A stretch of DNA of 29,419 bases from RUG12395 sp034178705. GTDB lineage: Bacteria; Bacillota; Clostridia; Oscillospirales; CAG-272. The first letter of the stretch is position 1, and every line of letters starts with the position of its first letter. The position numbers and the translations under genes are program-made. The stretch covers positions 1 to 29,419 of the forward strand of contig JAXFQY010000063.1 in NCBI GenBank assembly GCA_034178705.1, given 5' to 3'. Positions 22,689-29,419 of this stretch are shown here, one piece after another. Below the pieces are notes generated by a model, which was not told where the DNA came from, searched no databases, and worked only from the letters and a program-made list of their open reading frames with translations.

Positions 22689-24188
22689 ATGAAACACGCA
22701 AACAGGACAATCAGCTTGATGCTTCTTCTTTGCATGCTTGCGGCTTCCCTCGCTGCCTGTGGCGGAGATAAGCCGGCAGTCACCACTCCTCAGGTTACTT
22801 CTTCAGCGCCCGGCGAGGATGTTACCACACCGGCCGAGACCGGAGAGCAGCTGATTGTCCCGATGGACAAGTCCTATGAAGGCTACAAATTTGTCTTTCT
22901 CACCACCGGACATGTAGCTTACAACGATTTTGACTTTTACGAGGATTCTGCTGCCTCCGTCGTGGATAATGCTCAGTTTCAGCGCAAGCTCAAGGTAGAG
23001 GAAATGTTTGATATTACCATTGAGCAGCAGACTGCCGAGAACAAAGCCTCCGGCTCCAACCCCGGATATGAAAAGCTCCGTCAGGCCCACACCGCCAATG
23101 AAGCTATGTACGATCTTATGAACATCGGCGGTTACTGCGCGGCAAAATCTGCGGTATCAAACTATCTCTATGATCTGAATTCCACGACCTATATTGATAC
23201 CACAAAAAGCTGGTGGGATCAGAACGCCAATGATGACATGACCCTTAACGGCGTCCTCTTCTTTACAAACGGCGCTCTTTCCGGAGCACGCAGCGAAAGC
23301 ACCTTTGTTATCTTCTATAATAAGACGCTCGGCGCAACCAAAAAGCTCGAGGCTCCCTATCAGCTGATCCGCGACAAGAAGTGGACCCTCGACACCTTTG
23401 CCTCCATGTGTCTCGAGGTCAGCGAGGAGCTGACCGGTAATGATACCCGGGATCCCGGCGACCGCTACGGTCTCTACTGCTGGGATGACGCCATTGTCGG
23501 TATGATGGCCGCTACCGGTACACGCTGTGTCACCATCGAAGACGGGGCAATGACAATGACCCTTTACTCCGACAAGTCTGAGGAAGCCTTCAACAAGTTT
23601 ACCTCTATTGTTTATAACAAGGATTACTGCCTTACCTATCAGCGGTATTCCGGACAGATGAACGTTGTTGACAGCTGGTGTAACGATCAGGCGCTCTTCT
23701 GGGCGACTTCCAATGTCAATACCGCCAAGATGCAGGAAATGAACTCTGACTTCTCCATTTTGCCTTACCCGATGCTCAACGAGACACAGGGCAGATATTA
23801 CACCACCATTGCTCCGTATAACTCTCAGTTTATTGCAATGCCCGCAATTCAGGAGGACGAGGAGCGCACCAGCGCCATTGCCGAAACGCTTGCCTATGAA
23901 GGGAAGCAGATCCTGACCCCTGCGCTCTATGAAAGAACGCTGAAAACCAATCAGGTTCGCGATGAGGACAGCGCAGACATGCTGGATATTATCTACGACA
24001 GTTACATGTATGATCTCGGTTATTATTTCTCGATTGGCAATATTACAACCCAGCTGATGAATCTGATCCGTAATTACGATACCGGATTTGCTTCGATGTG
24101 GGCGCGTATTGAAAAAGCCGCCAACACGCAGCTTGACAAGTACAACAAAGACCTGACAACAGCTGCAGAAAGCTGGAAGACCAACTGA
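22689..24188 (+). CDS. Extracellular solute-binding lipoprotein
   Basis: A 499-residue lipoprotein. The signal peptide is MKHANRTISLMLLLCMLAAS followed by lipobox LAAC with Cys24, then a Thr/Pro/Ser linker (about 28-55) and a two-lobed binding fold like family 1 solute-binding proteins. Recognisable stretches are SVVDNAQFQRKLKVEEMFDI (N-lobe), KLEAPYQLIRDKKWTLDTFA (a typical sugar/peptide-binder hinge region) and NSDFSILPYPMLNETQG. The ATG at 22689 has an AAAGGA site. It has its own promoter and terminator, and no permease or ATPase partner is nearby, so it is an orphan. The ligand is unknown. An in-frame ATG at 22635 precedes the signal peptide and is rejected. Confidence 0.85.
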   Translation: MKHANRTISLMLLLCMLAASLAACGGDKPAVTTPQVTSSAPGEDVTTPAETGEQLIVPMDKSYEGYKFVFLTTGHVAYNDFDFYEDSAASVVDNAQFQRKLKVEEMFDITIEQQTAENKASGSNPGYEKLRQAHTANEAMYDLMNIGGYCAAKSAVSNYLYDLNSTTYIDTTKSWWDQNANDDMTLNGVLFFTNGALSGARSESTFVIFYNKTLGATKKLEAPYQLIRDKKWTLDTFASMCLEVSEELTGNDTRDPGDRYGLYCWDDAIVGMMAATGTRCVTIEDGAMTMTLYSDKSEEAFNKFTSIVYNKDYCLTYQRYSGQMNVVDSWCNDQALFWATSNVNTAKMQEMNSDFSILPYPMLNETQGRYYTTIAPYNSQFIAMPAIQEDEERTSAIAETLAYEGKQILTPALYERTLKTNQVRDEDSADMLDIIYDSYMYDLGYYFSIGNITTQLMNLIRNYDTGFASMWARIEKAANTQLDKYNKDLTTAAESWKTN

Positions 24189-24235
24189 TTCCCCAAACTT
24201 CCGATCGGGATTACAAAAGCAATCCTCAAGTATCC

Positions 24236-24274
24236 AAAAAGGGGCTGTCTCACTTAGTGAGACAGCCCCTTTTT
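24236..24274. terminator. Bidirectional terminator between convergent genes
   Basis: Perfect 18-bp inverted repeat (24236-24253 with 24257-24274) with AAAAA/TTTTT flanks and a 3-nt loop. It works for the solute-binding gene on the plus strand and for znuB on the minus strand. Confidence 0.95.
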
Positions 24275-24389
24275 CCTGTTTTTTCTCCCGAAGGAGATTC
24301 GAAAATCTGTTTTTTATTCTTGCTTAAACCATCACAAAACCATTGCCAAAAGTTCTCTTGCCAAGCTTCTCTTTTAAGAGAAGCGGGGG
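24275..24389. other. Spacer with hairpin beyond znuB
   Basis: Non-coding. It holds GCTTCTCTT-TT-AAGAGAAGC (24365-24384, perfect 9-bp arms), next to TTCTCTTGCCAAG and GGGGGTCAGG. A CTCCCGAAGGAGA element lies near 24285. The mix resembles short intergenic repeats common in gut Clostridia, but I cannot confirm copies elsewhere. Confidence 0.35.
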
Positions 24390-25229
24390 TCAGGATTTTG
24401 CTTTTCGGACAACGAAGCAAAGTAAATATACGAGCAGGTTCGCGATGACAACGCACGGACCGGTGGGAAGTCCGAGCAGACAGCCGGCAAAAAAACCGAT
24501 AACAAAGCAAGCACAGGAGACAACCGCGGCAACGCTGATGACACGGCGGAAGCTCCCGGATACACGCATGGCCGTCAAGGCAGGAAAAACAACAAGGGCG
24601 GAAATCATAATGGCACCGATGAGCTTCATTCCCACGACAATAACAACAGCCGTCAGCATGGCGATCAACAGATTGCAGAAGCCCGTGCGCGCCCCGGAGG
24701 CGCGTGCAAATGCCTCATCAAAGGTAACGGCAAAGATAAGATGATAGAAAACAAGATAAAGCACAATCACAAGAACCGATATGCCGATGCTGAGATAGAG
24801 ATCCTTGTCTGTCAGCGTAATCACCGAAGCAGACCCGAAAAGGCTGTTGCAGACATCCGCCGTCATGGAGCCGCGCGCAAAGCTGAAAATCACAACGCCG
24901 ACGGCAACGGCACCAGTGGAAACAACGGCAGTCGCCGCATCGCCGCGCATGACACCGGTTTCGGTCAGCTTCATCAGCAGGAAGGCCGCAGCAATGACAA
25001 TCGGGATGGAAATTTCAAGAGAGTTTGAAGCATCCAGCCCGAGGGCAGCAGCAATGGAGAGCGCAAAGAAACCGACGTGGCTCAAGCCGTCACCAATCAT
25101 AGAATACCGACGAAGAACAAGGGAAACCCCAAGCACGGCAGCGCAAAGAGATACCAGAATACCGACCGTAAGAGCGCGGAAAACAATTCCGCGGATTATC
25201 GGATCCCCGAAGATTTCGGAAATAGTCAT
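24390..25229 (-). CDS. znuB: Zinc ABC transporter permease
   Basis: Integral membrane permease of the ABC-3 metal family, 279 residues, importing zinc with ZnuC and ZnuA. About 8 hydrophobic helices are visible, including TVGILVSLCAAVLGVSLVL and a GDGLSHVGFFALSIAAALGL helix that is the family's hallmark after the conserved RRYSMIGD. KLIGAIMISALVVFPALTAM (about 205-224) is the other typical stretch. The ATG at 25229 overlaps the znuC stop (ATGA) and has a GGAGG site, so it is coupled to znuC. Last gene of the zur-znuACB operon. Confidence 0.95.
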   Translation of the reverse strand: MTISEIFGDPIIRGIVFRALTVGILVSLCAAVLGVSLVLRRYSMIGDGLSHVGFFALSIAAALGLDASNSLEISIPIVIAAAFLLMKLTETGVMRGDAATAVVSTGAVAVGVVIFSFARGSMTADVCNSLFGSASVITLTDKDLYLSIGISVLVIVLYLVFYHLIFAVTFDEAFARASGARTGFCNLLIAMLTAVVIVVGMKLIGAIMISALVVFPALTAMRVSGSFRRVISVAAVVSCACFVIGFFAGCLLGLPTGPCVVIANLLVYLLCFVVRKAKS

Positions 25230-25948
25230 TGGTTATCCTCCTTGTTCTCCCCTGCGGCAAGATAGGCTTTTCCCATGTCGGACGACAGATAATCCGTGGG
25301 AGTACCGAAGAAAAGCGCTCCGCCGTCGCCAAGATGGAGAATACGCGTTGCCGTCCGGCACGCCCTCTCCGGAGAATGAGAAACCGAAAGAACAGTCAGC
25401 CCTTCTTTCTTATTTTTCTCCTCAATGATTCCGTAAAGCTCCGCGGATACCAGTGGGTCAAGCCCTGTAACCGGCTCATCGAGAACCAGAATTTTCTTTG
25501 CCGCGCAGAAAGCGCGCGCCAGTAAAACACGCTGTTTCTGTCCTCCGGAAAGCTCCGAAAAGCTGCGGCTTGCCAGCCCCGTTATCCCGAGCAGTTCCAT
25601 GTTTTTTTCTGCTTCTGCGCGATCGGCAGCGGTAATCCGCGCCGCAAAGCGGGAGATCAGCGTGCCGCTCAGTACGATTTCCGAAACCGAAGCGGGAAAA
25701 TCCTTCTGCGCCGCGCTTTGTTGCGGCAAATATCCGATTTCCGAACGGCGCAGCCCGTTCTTCAGCTGAATTCTGCCGTGTTCCGGACGGATCAGCCCGA
25801 CAATCGCCTTAACAAGCGTGCTTTTTCCGCTTCCGTTTTCTCCGAGGATACAGAAACAATCCCCTTCCTCCACAGAAAAACTGAGTCCGGAAACAACCGG
25901 ATGCTTTTCGTAGGAAAGTGTAAGATCCTGACAGGTTATCAGATTCAT
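25226..25948 (-). CDS. znuC: Zinc ABC transporter ATP-binding protein
   Basis: 240-residue ABC ATPase. Walker A is GENGSGKST (36-44), the Q-loop Gln is at 76, the signature is LSGGQKQR (133-140), Walker B is ILVLDEP (153-159) and the switch His is at 191. GYLPQQ and the short length fit metal-type importers. The ATG at 25948 overlaps the znuA stop by ATGA. Its partners are the binding protein upstream and the permease downstream. Confidence 0.96.
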   Translation of the reverse strand: MNLITCQDLTLSYEKHPVVSGLSFSVEEGDCFCILGENGSGKSTLVKAIVGLIRPEHGRIQLKNGLRRSEIGYLPQQSAAQKDFPASVSEIVLSGTLISRFAARITAADRAEAEKNMELLGITGLASRSFSELSGGQKQRVLLARAFCAAKKILVLDEPVTGLDPLVSAELYGIIEEKNKKEGLTVLSVSHSPERACRTATRILHLGDGGALFFGTPTDYLSSDMGKAYLAAGENKEDNQ

Positions 25949-26886
25949 CCGTTCAATGCCTCCCGCAAAACCTCGAGATTTTTGCGCATCAATGTCAGAT
26001 ACGTCTCCCCGGCATTGAATTCCTCCGCGGTCAGGTTGTGGCAGGAGTGCATGGCAAGAACGCGCACACCGCAGGCATCTGCAATTCGTGCAGCGATTTC
26101 TCCGGTGGAAAACTCAATTTTCAGTACAGCCGGGAGGTGTTTTTCCTTGATTTTATTCATCAGAAAGGAAAGGGTCGCAAGACTCGGTTCGCTTTGCGAG
26201 GAACAGCCGGGGAAAGCAGCAAAATACCGGATTTGGTATTCGTCACAGAGGTAACGGAAGGGAAATCGTTCTGCAAAAACAATGGTATCATGCTCTGCTT
26301 CGGCAACAACAGAGCGGAAATCCGCATCAAGCTTGTCCAGTTCTGCGCTGAAGCTGTCAAAATTTTTCTGAAAATATTCTGTGCCTTCCGGGTCTAATTC
26401 ACAAAGCTCCTTCAGAATGCGGGCAGCTATTTTTTGGGCGTTTTTCGGGGAGGTCCAGACGTGCTCGTCATATTCCACCCTGCAGTCTTCCTCCTCTTCT
26501 TCCGGTTCCTCCATTCCTTCCGTGAGCTCCTCGGTAAGCGGAGGGCAAACATCCAACAACGCAAAGGAAACGGAAGCGCTTCCGTCGGGGGAGATTTTCT
26601 GTGACCAGGCATCGGTTTCTCCGCCGACGCGGATAAACAGATCCGCACGGCGTACAGCTGCAAGATCCGACAAAGTCGGTTCATAGGAGTGCGCATCCAT
26701 TCCGGGCGGAATCAACAGGTGAACGGTTCCGCGTTCCCCAAGGATTGTCCGTGCAAAATCATATTGCGGGAACAAGGTGCAAACAACGCTGACTCCTTCC
26801 GCTTTCTGCTTTGTGCCGCAGGAAGCAAACGGCAGCAGCAAAGCAAGAAGGCAAAGCAGTGCGCTCAGCTTTCGTAATAATTTCAT
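25945..26886 (-). CDS. znuA: Zinc-binding lipoprotein of the ABC importer, variant site
   Basis: A 313-residue cluster A-I metal-binding lipoprotein. The signal peptide is LLRKLSALLCLLALLL, with Cys23 in FASC. Metal ligands expected from the family are His66 (DAHSYEP) and His142 (DEHVWTSP). The third canonical His of the HxAFxYL motif is Arg207 here (ERFPFRYL). I recall other clostridial family members with RFPFRYL, so this may be a subgroup with a different site. The loop before His142 is very acidic (EEPEEEEED) instead of His-rich. The ATG at 26886 overlaps the zur stop (ATGA), with AAGGA upstream. An upstream in-frame ATG at 26925 lies inside zur. Confidence 0.93.
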   Translation of the reverse strand: MKLLRKLSALLCLLALLLPFASCGTKQKAEGVSVVCTLFPQYDFARTILGERGTVHLLIPPGMDAHSYEPTLSDLAAVRRADLFIRVGGETDAWSQKISPDGSASVSFALLDVCPPLTEELTEGMEEPEEEEEDCRVEYDEHVWTSPKNAQKIAARILKELCELDPEGTEYFQKNFDSFSAELDKLDADFRSVVAEAEHDTIVFAERFPFRYLCDEYQIRYFAAFPGCSSQSEPSLATLSFLMNKIKEKHLPAVLKIEFSTGEIAARIADACGVRVLAMHSCHNLTAEEFNAGETYLTLMRKNLEVLREALNG

Positions 26887-27296
26887 TTGTTCTTTTGTCC
26901 TTCCTTCGCTGCGCAGCGCGCACATTCTCCGTAAAGCACGGTTTTGCAGCGGTCAATCCGGAACCCGTGCTCCGCACCGATATGCTCGATCAATTCCTGA
27001 CCGTGCCGGCAGTCCAGATGGGAAACACAGCCGCAGACCGTGCATTTCAGATGGAATAAGCAGTTGCACTCCGCATCTGCTCGTCCGGTGCTTCGGTAAA
27101 CATATTCCCCGTCAGCTGCCCGAAAACGGGTAAGAAGCCCTTCCCGGCACAGCGCGGCAAGCCTGCGGTAGAGCGTGCTGACGCCGACGCCGCTGTCCTT
27201 CATTTTTTCCGTGATTTCCTCTGTAGAGAGCGCCGCATCTCCCGTTTCCTGAAACAAAGCGAGAAGCATCCGGCGGCTTTTGGTATCGTAATTCAT
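26883..27296 (-). CDS. zur: Fur-family zinc uptake regulator
   Basis: 137-residue Fur-family repressor, placed at the head of znuACB and so most likely Zur. A winged-helix domain occupies about 5-70 (GVGVSTLYRRLAAL recognition region, 36-49). The dimer domain has FHLKCTVCGCVSHLDC (81-95) and GECARC (123-128), two CxxC pairs forming the structural zinc site. The ATG at 27296 has AAGGAAA upstream. Fur and PerR are alternatives by fold. Gene context and the absence of iron or peroxide genes favour zinc. Confidence 0.9.
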   Translation of the reverse strand: MNYDTKSRRMLLALFQETGDAALSTEEITEKMKDSGVGVSTLYRRLAALCREGLLTRFRAADGEYVYRSTGRADAECNCLFHLKCTVCGCVSHLDCRHGQELIEHIGAEHGFRIDRCKTVLYGECARCAAKEGQKNK

Positions 27297-27347
27297 TTTC
27301 CTTTTCTTTCCTCTTTCTCATCAGGCGCAGAAAGGCCGCGTCAAAAT

Positions 27348-27362
27348 TGAGAATTGTTCTCA
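27348..27362. promoter_or_regulatory. Fur/Zur-type operator
   Basis: TGAGAATTGTTCTCA is a 7-1-7 inverted repeat with one mismatch, of the Fur-family type. It starts just downstream of the zur -10 box, where a bound repressor would block initiation. Confidence 0.65.
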
Positions 27363-27363
27363 C

Positions 27364-27392
27364 ATTGTAGCAGACAGAGGCCGCTTTGTCAA
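27364..27392 (-). promoter_or_regulatory. Promoter of zur-znuACB operon
   Basis: Minus-strand TTGACA (27392-27387), 17-base spacer, TACAAT (27369-27364), with the operator directly after it. Confidence 0.88.
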
Positions 27393-27449
27393 GAGAAGAA
27401 GAGAAAAAGTGCTCACAAAGTGTACCATTTTCCGTCAAACGGAAAGCGC

Positions 27450-27478
27450 TTGCAATTCCGGGAGAATAATGATATATT
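27450..27478 (+). promoter_or_regulatory. Promoter of HD-domain gene
   Basis: TTGCAA (27450-27455), 17-base spacer, TATATT (27473-27478) preceded by TGA (extended -10). It lies about 30 bases before the ATG at 27507. Confidence 0.75.
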
Positions 27479-27506
27479 AATAGCAGTATTGATATAAGGA
27501 GGTACT

Positions 27507-28166
27507 ATGACGCTTTATGAGCGCCTGCGGGCGGATGAAACAATCAAAACCTATATCCGGGAGGCAGACAATTCCCTCCGCGCGCTTGGATTTACCGAGC
27601 ACAGTTTTGCCCATGTGACGCGCGTTGCGGAAACAGCGAAAAACATTCTGACAGCACTCGATTACAGTGAGCATGACCGCGATCTTGCACTGGTTGCAGG
27701 GTATTTGCATGATATCGGGAATCTGGTCAATCGGATTGACCATTCACAGAGCGGAGCTCTGATTGCCTACCGGTTGCTCGACGGTTACGGCGTGCCCGCG
27801 AAGGACATCGCCGCGATTGTTTCCGCCATCGGAAACCACGATGAGGGGACCGGCGTTCCCGTTAACCCCATTGCGGCAGCCCTCATTCTTGCCGACAAGT
27901 CGGACGTGCGCCGCAGCCGCGTGCGCAATGCAGATCCTGCCTCCTTTGATATACATGACCGAGTCAATTATTCGGTCAAGGAATCGGAACTGAAGGTTGA
28001 CCGCCGATACAACACCGTTCGGCTGAAGCTCTCAATTGATACGGAAGTCAGCTCCATTATGGACTATTTTGAGATTTTCCTTGAGCGGATGACCCTTTGC
28101 CGCAAAGCCGCGGAAAAGCTCGGCCTTTCCTTTAAGCTTTTGATCAACGGACAAACCCTGCTATAA
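27507..28166 (+). CDS. HD-domain phosphohydrolase
   Basis: A 219-residue member of the HD superfamily. The likely metal site is His36 (SFAHVTRV), His68-Asp69 (LHDIGN) and Asp130 (ADKSD), with His111 in NHDEGTG as an extra residue. The N-terminal part (1-140) holds the HD fold. The C-terminal 80 residues end in a beta-rich segment. RRSRVRN and KVDRRYN lie between. Substrate is unknown: nucleotide or signalling phosphates are possible. An AAGGAGG site lies 6 bases before the ATG at 27507. It is divergent from zur, but the operator sits nearer to the zur side. Confidence 0.88.
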   Translation: MTLYERLRADETIKTYIREADNSLRALGFTEHSFAHVTRVAETAKNILTALDYSEHDRDLALVAGYLHDIGNLVNRIDHSQSGALIAYRLLDGYGVPAKDIAAIVSAIGNHDEGTGVPVNPIAAALILADKSDVRRSRVRNADPASFDIHDRVNYSVKESELKVDRRYNTVRLKLSIDTEVSSIMDYFEIFLERMTLCRKAAEKLGLSFKLLINGQTLL

Positions 28167-28332
28167 ACGTACCGAGGACAGGAGGCAAGCGCTTCTCCGC
28201 TGTCGGGATTTCAAGCAAAAAAGATTGTCCGCAGCTTTCGTGCAAAACACGCACACGGTCGACAAACAGGAAACGGCACCCGGAAAAGTCTTCCGACCAA
28301 ATACCGGGCGGATCTCTGCCGAAACCGAGCAT
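28144..28332 (-). CDS. Possible small protein, convergent with HD gene
   Basis: A 62-codon frame (MLGFGRDPPGIWSEDFSGC...) with gene-like codon use (GAC, GGC, CTC, GTC, CCG). It lies on the opposite strand and overlaps the end of the HD gene by 23 bases. The ribosome site is poor. It may be a remnant or chance. Confidence 0.2.
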   Translation of the reverse strand: MLGFGRDPPGIWSEDFSGCRFLFVDRVRVLHESCGQSFLLEIPTAEKRLPPVLGTFIAGFVR

Positions 28333-28432
28333 TCTATACCCGCTTCTGCAGGCTGAGCGGCATTTTCTTTCTGCTTTTGTCGAAAACGGACATTACCATT
28401 ACAGAGAATGGTGTTAAAAAAAGAAAACAAAA

Positions 28433-28467
28433 AAAACGACAATCTTCCAAAAGAAAATTGTCGTTTT
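28433..28467 (-). terminator. Terminator of the right-edge gene
   Basis: Perfect 11-bp arms AAAACGACAAT / ATTGTCGTTTT (28433-28443 and 28457-28467). On the minus strand they are followed by TTTTTTTTGTTTTC. It lies about 130 bases after the stop at 28594 and probably also serves the HD gene. Confidence 0.75.
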
Positions 28468-28473
28468 ATGGTG

Positions 28474-28550
28474 CGAGTGTTCATATTTGAACAGAAAAAG
28501 AGTGTCCGTAAATCCGTTACGAACACTCGATATGGTCGGAGTGTTCATAA
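28474..28550. repeat. Cluster of GAGTGTTC repeats
   Basis: GAGTGTTCATA occurs at 28475-28485 and 28540-28550, with related GAGTGTCCGTA (28500-28510) and the inverted copy CGAACACTC (28520-28528). The pairs make several alternative stems, so this may be a regulatory or terminator array. It is AT-rich and of unknown role. Confidence 0.5.
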
Positions 28551-28593
28551 CGAAACTTTGCGGTCGGTTAAAAACATAGTAATTTCAGTTGTT

Positions 28594-29419
28594 TTACGAA
28601 ATAAAATCCTGTGGAGAGTATTTCTCATAGCAATGATTACCGACGGGAAAACGCTGATCGGTGCTTTCATCAATAATCAGCCACAGACATTTGTGCCCGA
28701 ATTCGACTTTTCCCTTCACTCCGCTTTCGTTAAAAATAAGCACGCCTCCTTCATTGCGGGCACTTATCTCCAAGACGGTTTCGGTAGAGTCATCCAAATA
28801 GTAGTTTTCTCTGTTTGGATCGGGGTAGCTAAATGTGAACACATATTTCAGAGACAGAGTTACCTGACTGTCGGTTACGTTTTTGAAAGTCAAGTACGTA
28901 TTACTGCGCGGCATTTCTTTATCTGACAGCTCTCCAAGCTTCGCGTACTTATGCCAAGTCTTATCAGTAGCGGCATTTATCAGATCATCCGCCGGAGCGT
29001 TCAGAGGGGTGTATGTCAGATCTGAGACGTTTCTCGTCTGCTCGTAAGGCTTAAACGGTTCGGAATAGCGGCAATAATCGTCATAATATAATTCAAGGGA
29101 TTTTTCAAACGTGATCTTTTCAGTTTTGCCGTCCTTGGTCAGATATCGATTGCCGTTCTCTGCATCAAGAATGGAATAAATCAATTTATATTGACCGTTG
29201 CTTGCAAACTCATATAGATTATATTCCAATTCATAGTATTGCTCGTTGTCTACATGTATAAAGCCTTTGTCATCGAGCCAGCAGGTTTCATAAGCAAAAG
29301 CATCCAAAAGAACGGGGACTCCGCCTTTTTGAGTAAATATTGCTTTGATTCGGTAATCCTCATTCATAAGTACAAGCTCGTCCTTACCGTCACCGTTGAG
29401 GTCGATTTCATCATAACCT
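28594..29419 (-). CDS. Protein with calcium-loop/FG-GAP-like repeat, C-terminal part
   Basis: The frame is open to the window edge, so the N-terminus is missing. The first visible residues are GYDEIDLNGDGKDELVLMNE, a D-x-N-x-D-G-x-x-E loop followed by a hydrophobic strand, as seen in FG-GAP/VCBS and EF-like calcium loops of secreted clostridial proteins. The remaining 257 residues are beta-rich and acidic, with LTFKNVTDSQVTLSLKYVFT and an end in PQDFIS. I do not recognise a catalytic motif. It is likely exported, but the signal peptide is beyond the window. AT-rich codons differ from the genes at the centre. Confidence 0.75.
   Translation of the reverse strand, partial: GYDEIDLNGDGKDELVLMNEDYRIKAIFTQKGGVPVLLDAFAYETCWLDDKGFIHVDNEQYYELEYNLYEFASNGQYKLIYSILDAENGNRYLTKDGKTEKITFEKSLELYYDDYCRYSEPFKPYEQTRNVSDLTYTPLNAPADDLINAATDKTWHKYAKLGELSDKEMPRSNTYLTFKNVTDSQVTLSLKYVFTFSYPDPNRENYYLDDSTETVLEISARNEGGVLIFNESGVKGKVEFGHKCLWLIIDESTDQRFPVGNHCYEKYSPQDFIS

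Overview
The window looks like a chromosomal segment of an anaerobic, fermentative member of class Clostridia, probably an uncultured gut Oscillospirales or Christensenellales relative. This is inferred from content and not from any marker gene. The content includes a pyrophosphate-dependent PPDK, the redox repressor Rex, a type III glutamine synthetase, an ammonium channel fused to P-II, a T-box leader, a Zur-ZnuACB zinc operon, a DnaD/DnaI-type primosome pair, consensus sigma-A promoters and strong AGGAGG ribosome sites. No tRNA, rRNA, CRISPR array or intact insertion sequence was seen.

Layout from left to right. (1) 1-248: start of an AT-rich gene cut by the window edge. (2) 463-3105: ppdK with its own promoter. 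(3) 3459-7313, minus strand: icd-like dehydrogenase, rex, dnaD-like and dnaC/dnaI-like genes, read as one operon that joins NAD(H) metabolism and NADH sensing to replication initiation proteins. (4) 7416-10262, minus strand: galU, dCMP deaminase, rimI and tsaD, tightly packed. (5) 10435-12288, plus strand: a large serine hydrolase, followed by a 73-bp near-perfect palindrome and a structured non-coding tract. (6) 12721-13173: DUF3795-type Cys-rich protein. (7) 13643-19347, minus strand: a nitrogen assimilation operon, glnN (GSIII), amt fused to P-II, then asnB. It starts from a perfect consensus promoter, passes a terminator-bearing leader before glnN, and carries an internal T-box with a probable Asn specifier just before asnB. 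(8) 19684-21093, plus strand: a two-helix membrane miniprotein and a Gfo/Idh/MocA oxidoreductase. (9) 21224-24188: a secreted, probably wall-anchored protein and an orphan solute-binding lipoprotein. (10) 24390-27296, minus strand: zur-znuA-znuC-znuB, all joined by ATGA overlaps, with a Fur-type operator on the promoter. (11) 27507-28166: HD-domain phosphohydrolase. (12) 28594-29419: C-terminal part of a protein with a calcium-loop/FG-GAP-like repeat.

The most informative regulatory finds are the asnB T-box inside the nitrogen operon and the glnN leader, in which a 12-nt sequence occurs twice and both copies can pair with the same terminator strand. Other points worth checking are a coding-like out-of-frame tail after ppdK, a variant ZnuA lacking one canonical histidine, and the palindromic element after the serine hydrolase. 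No clearly new multi-gene system was found.
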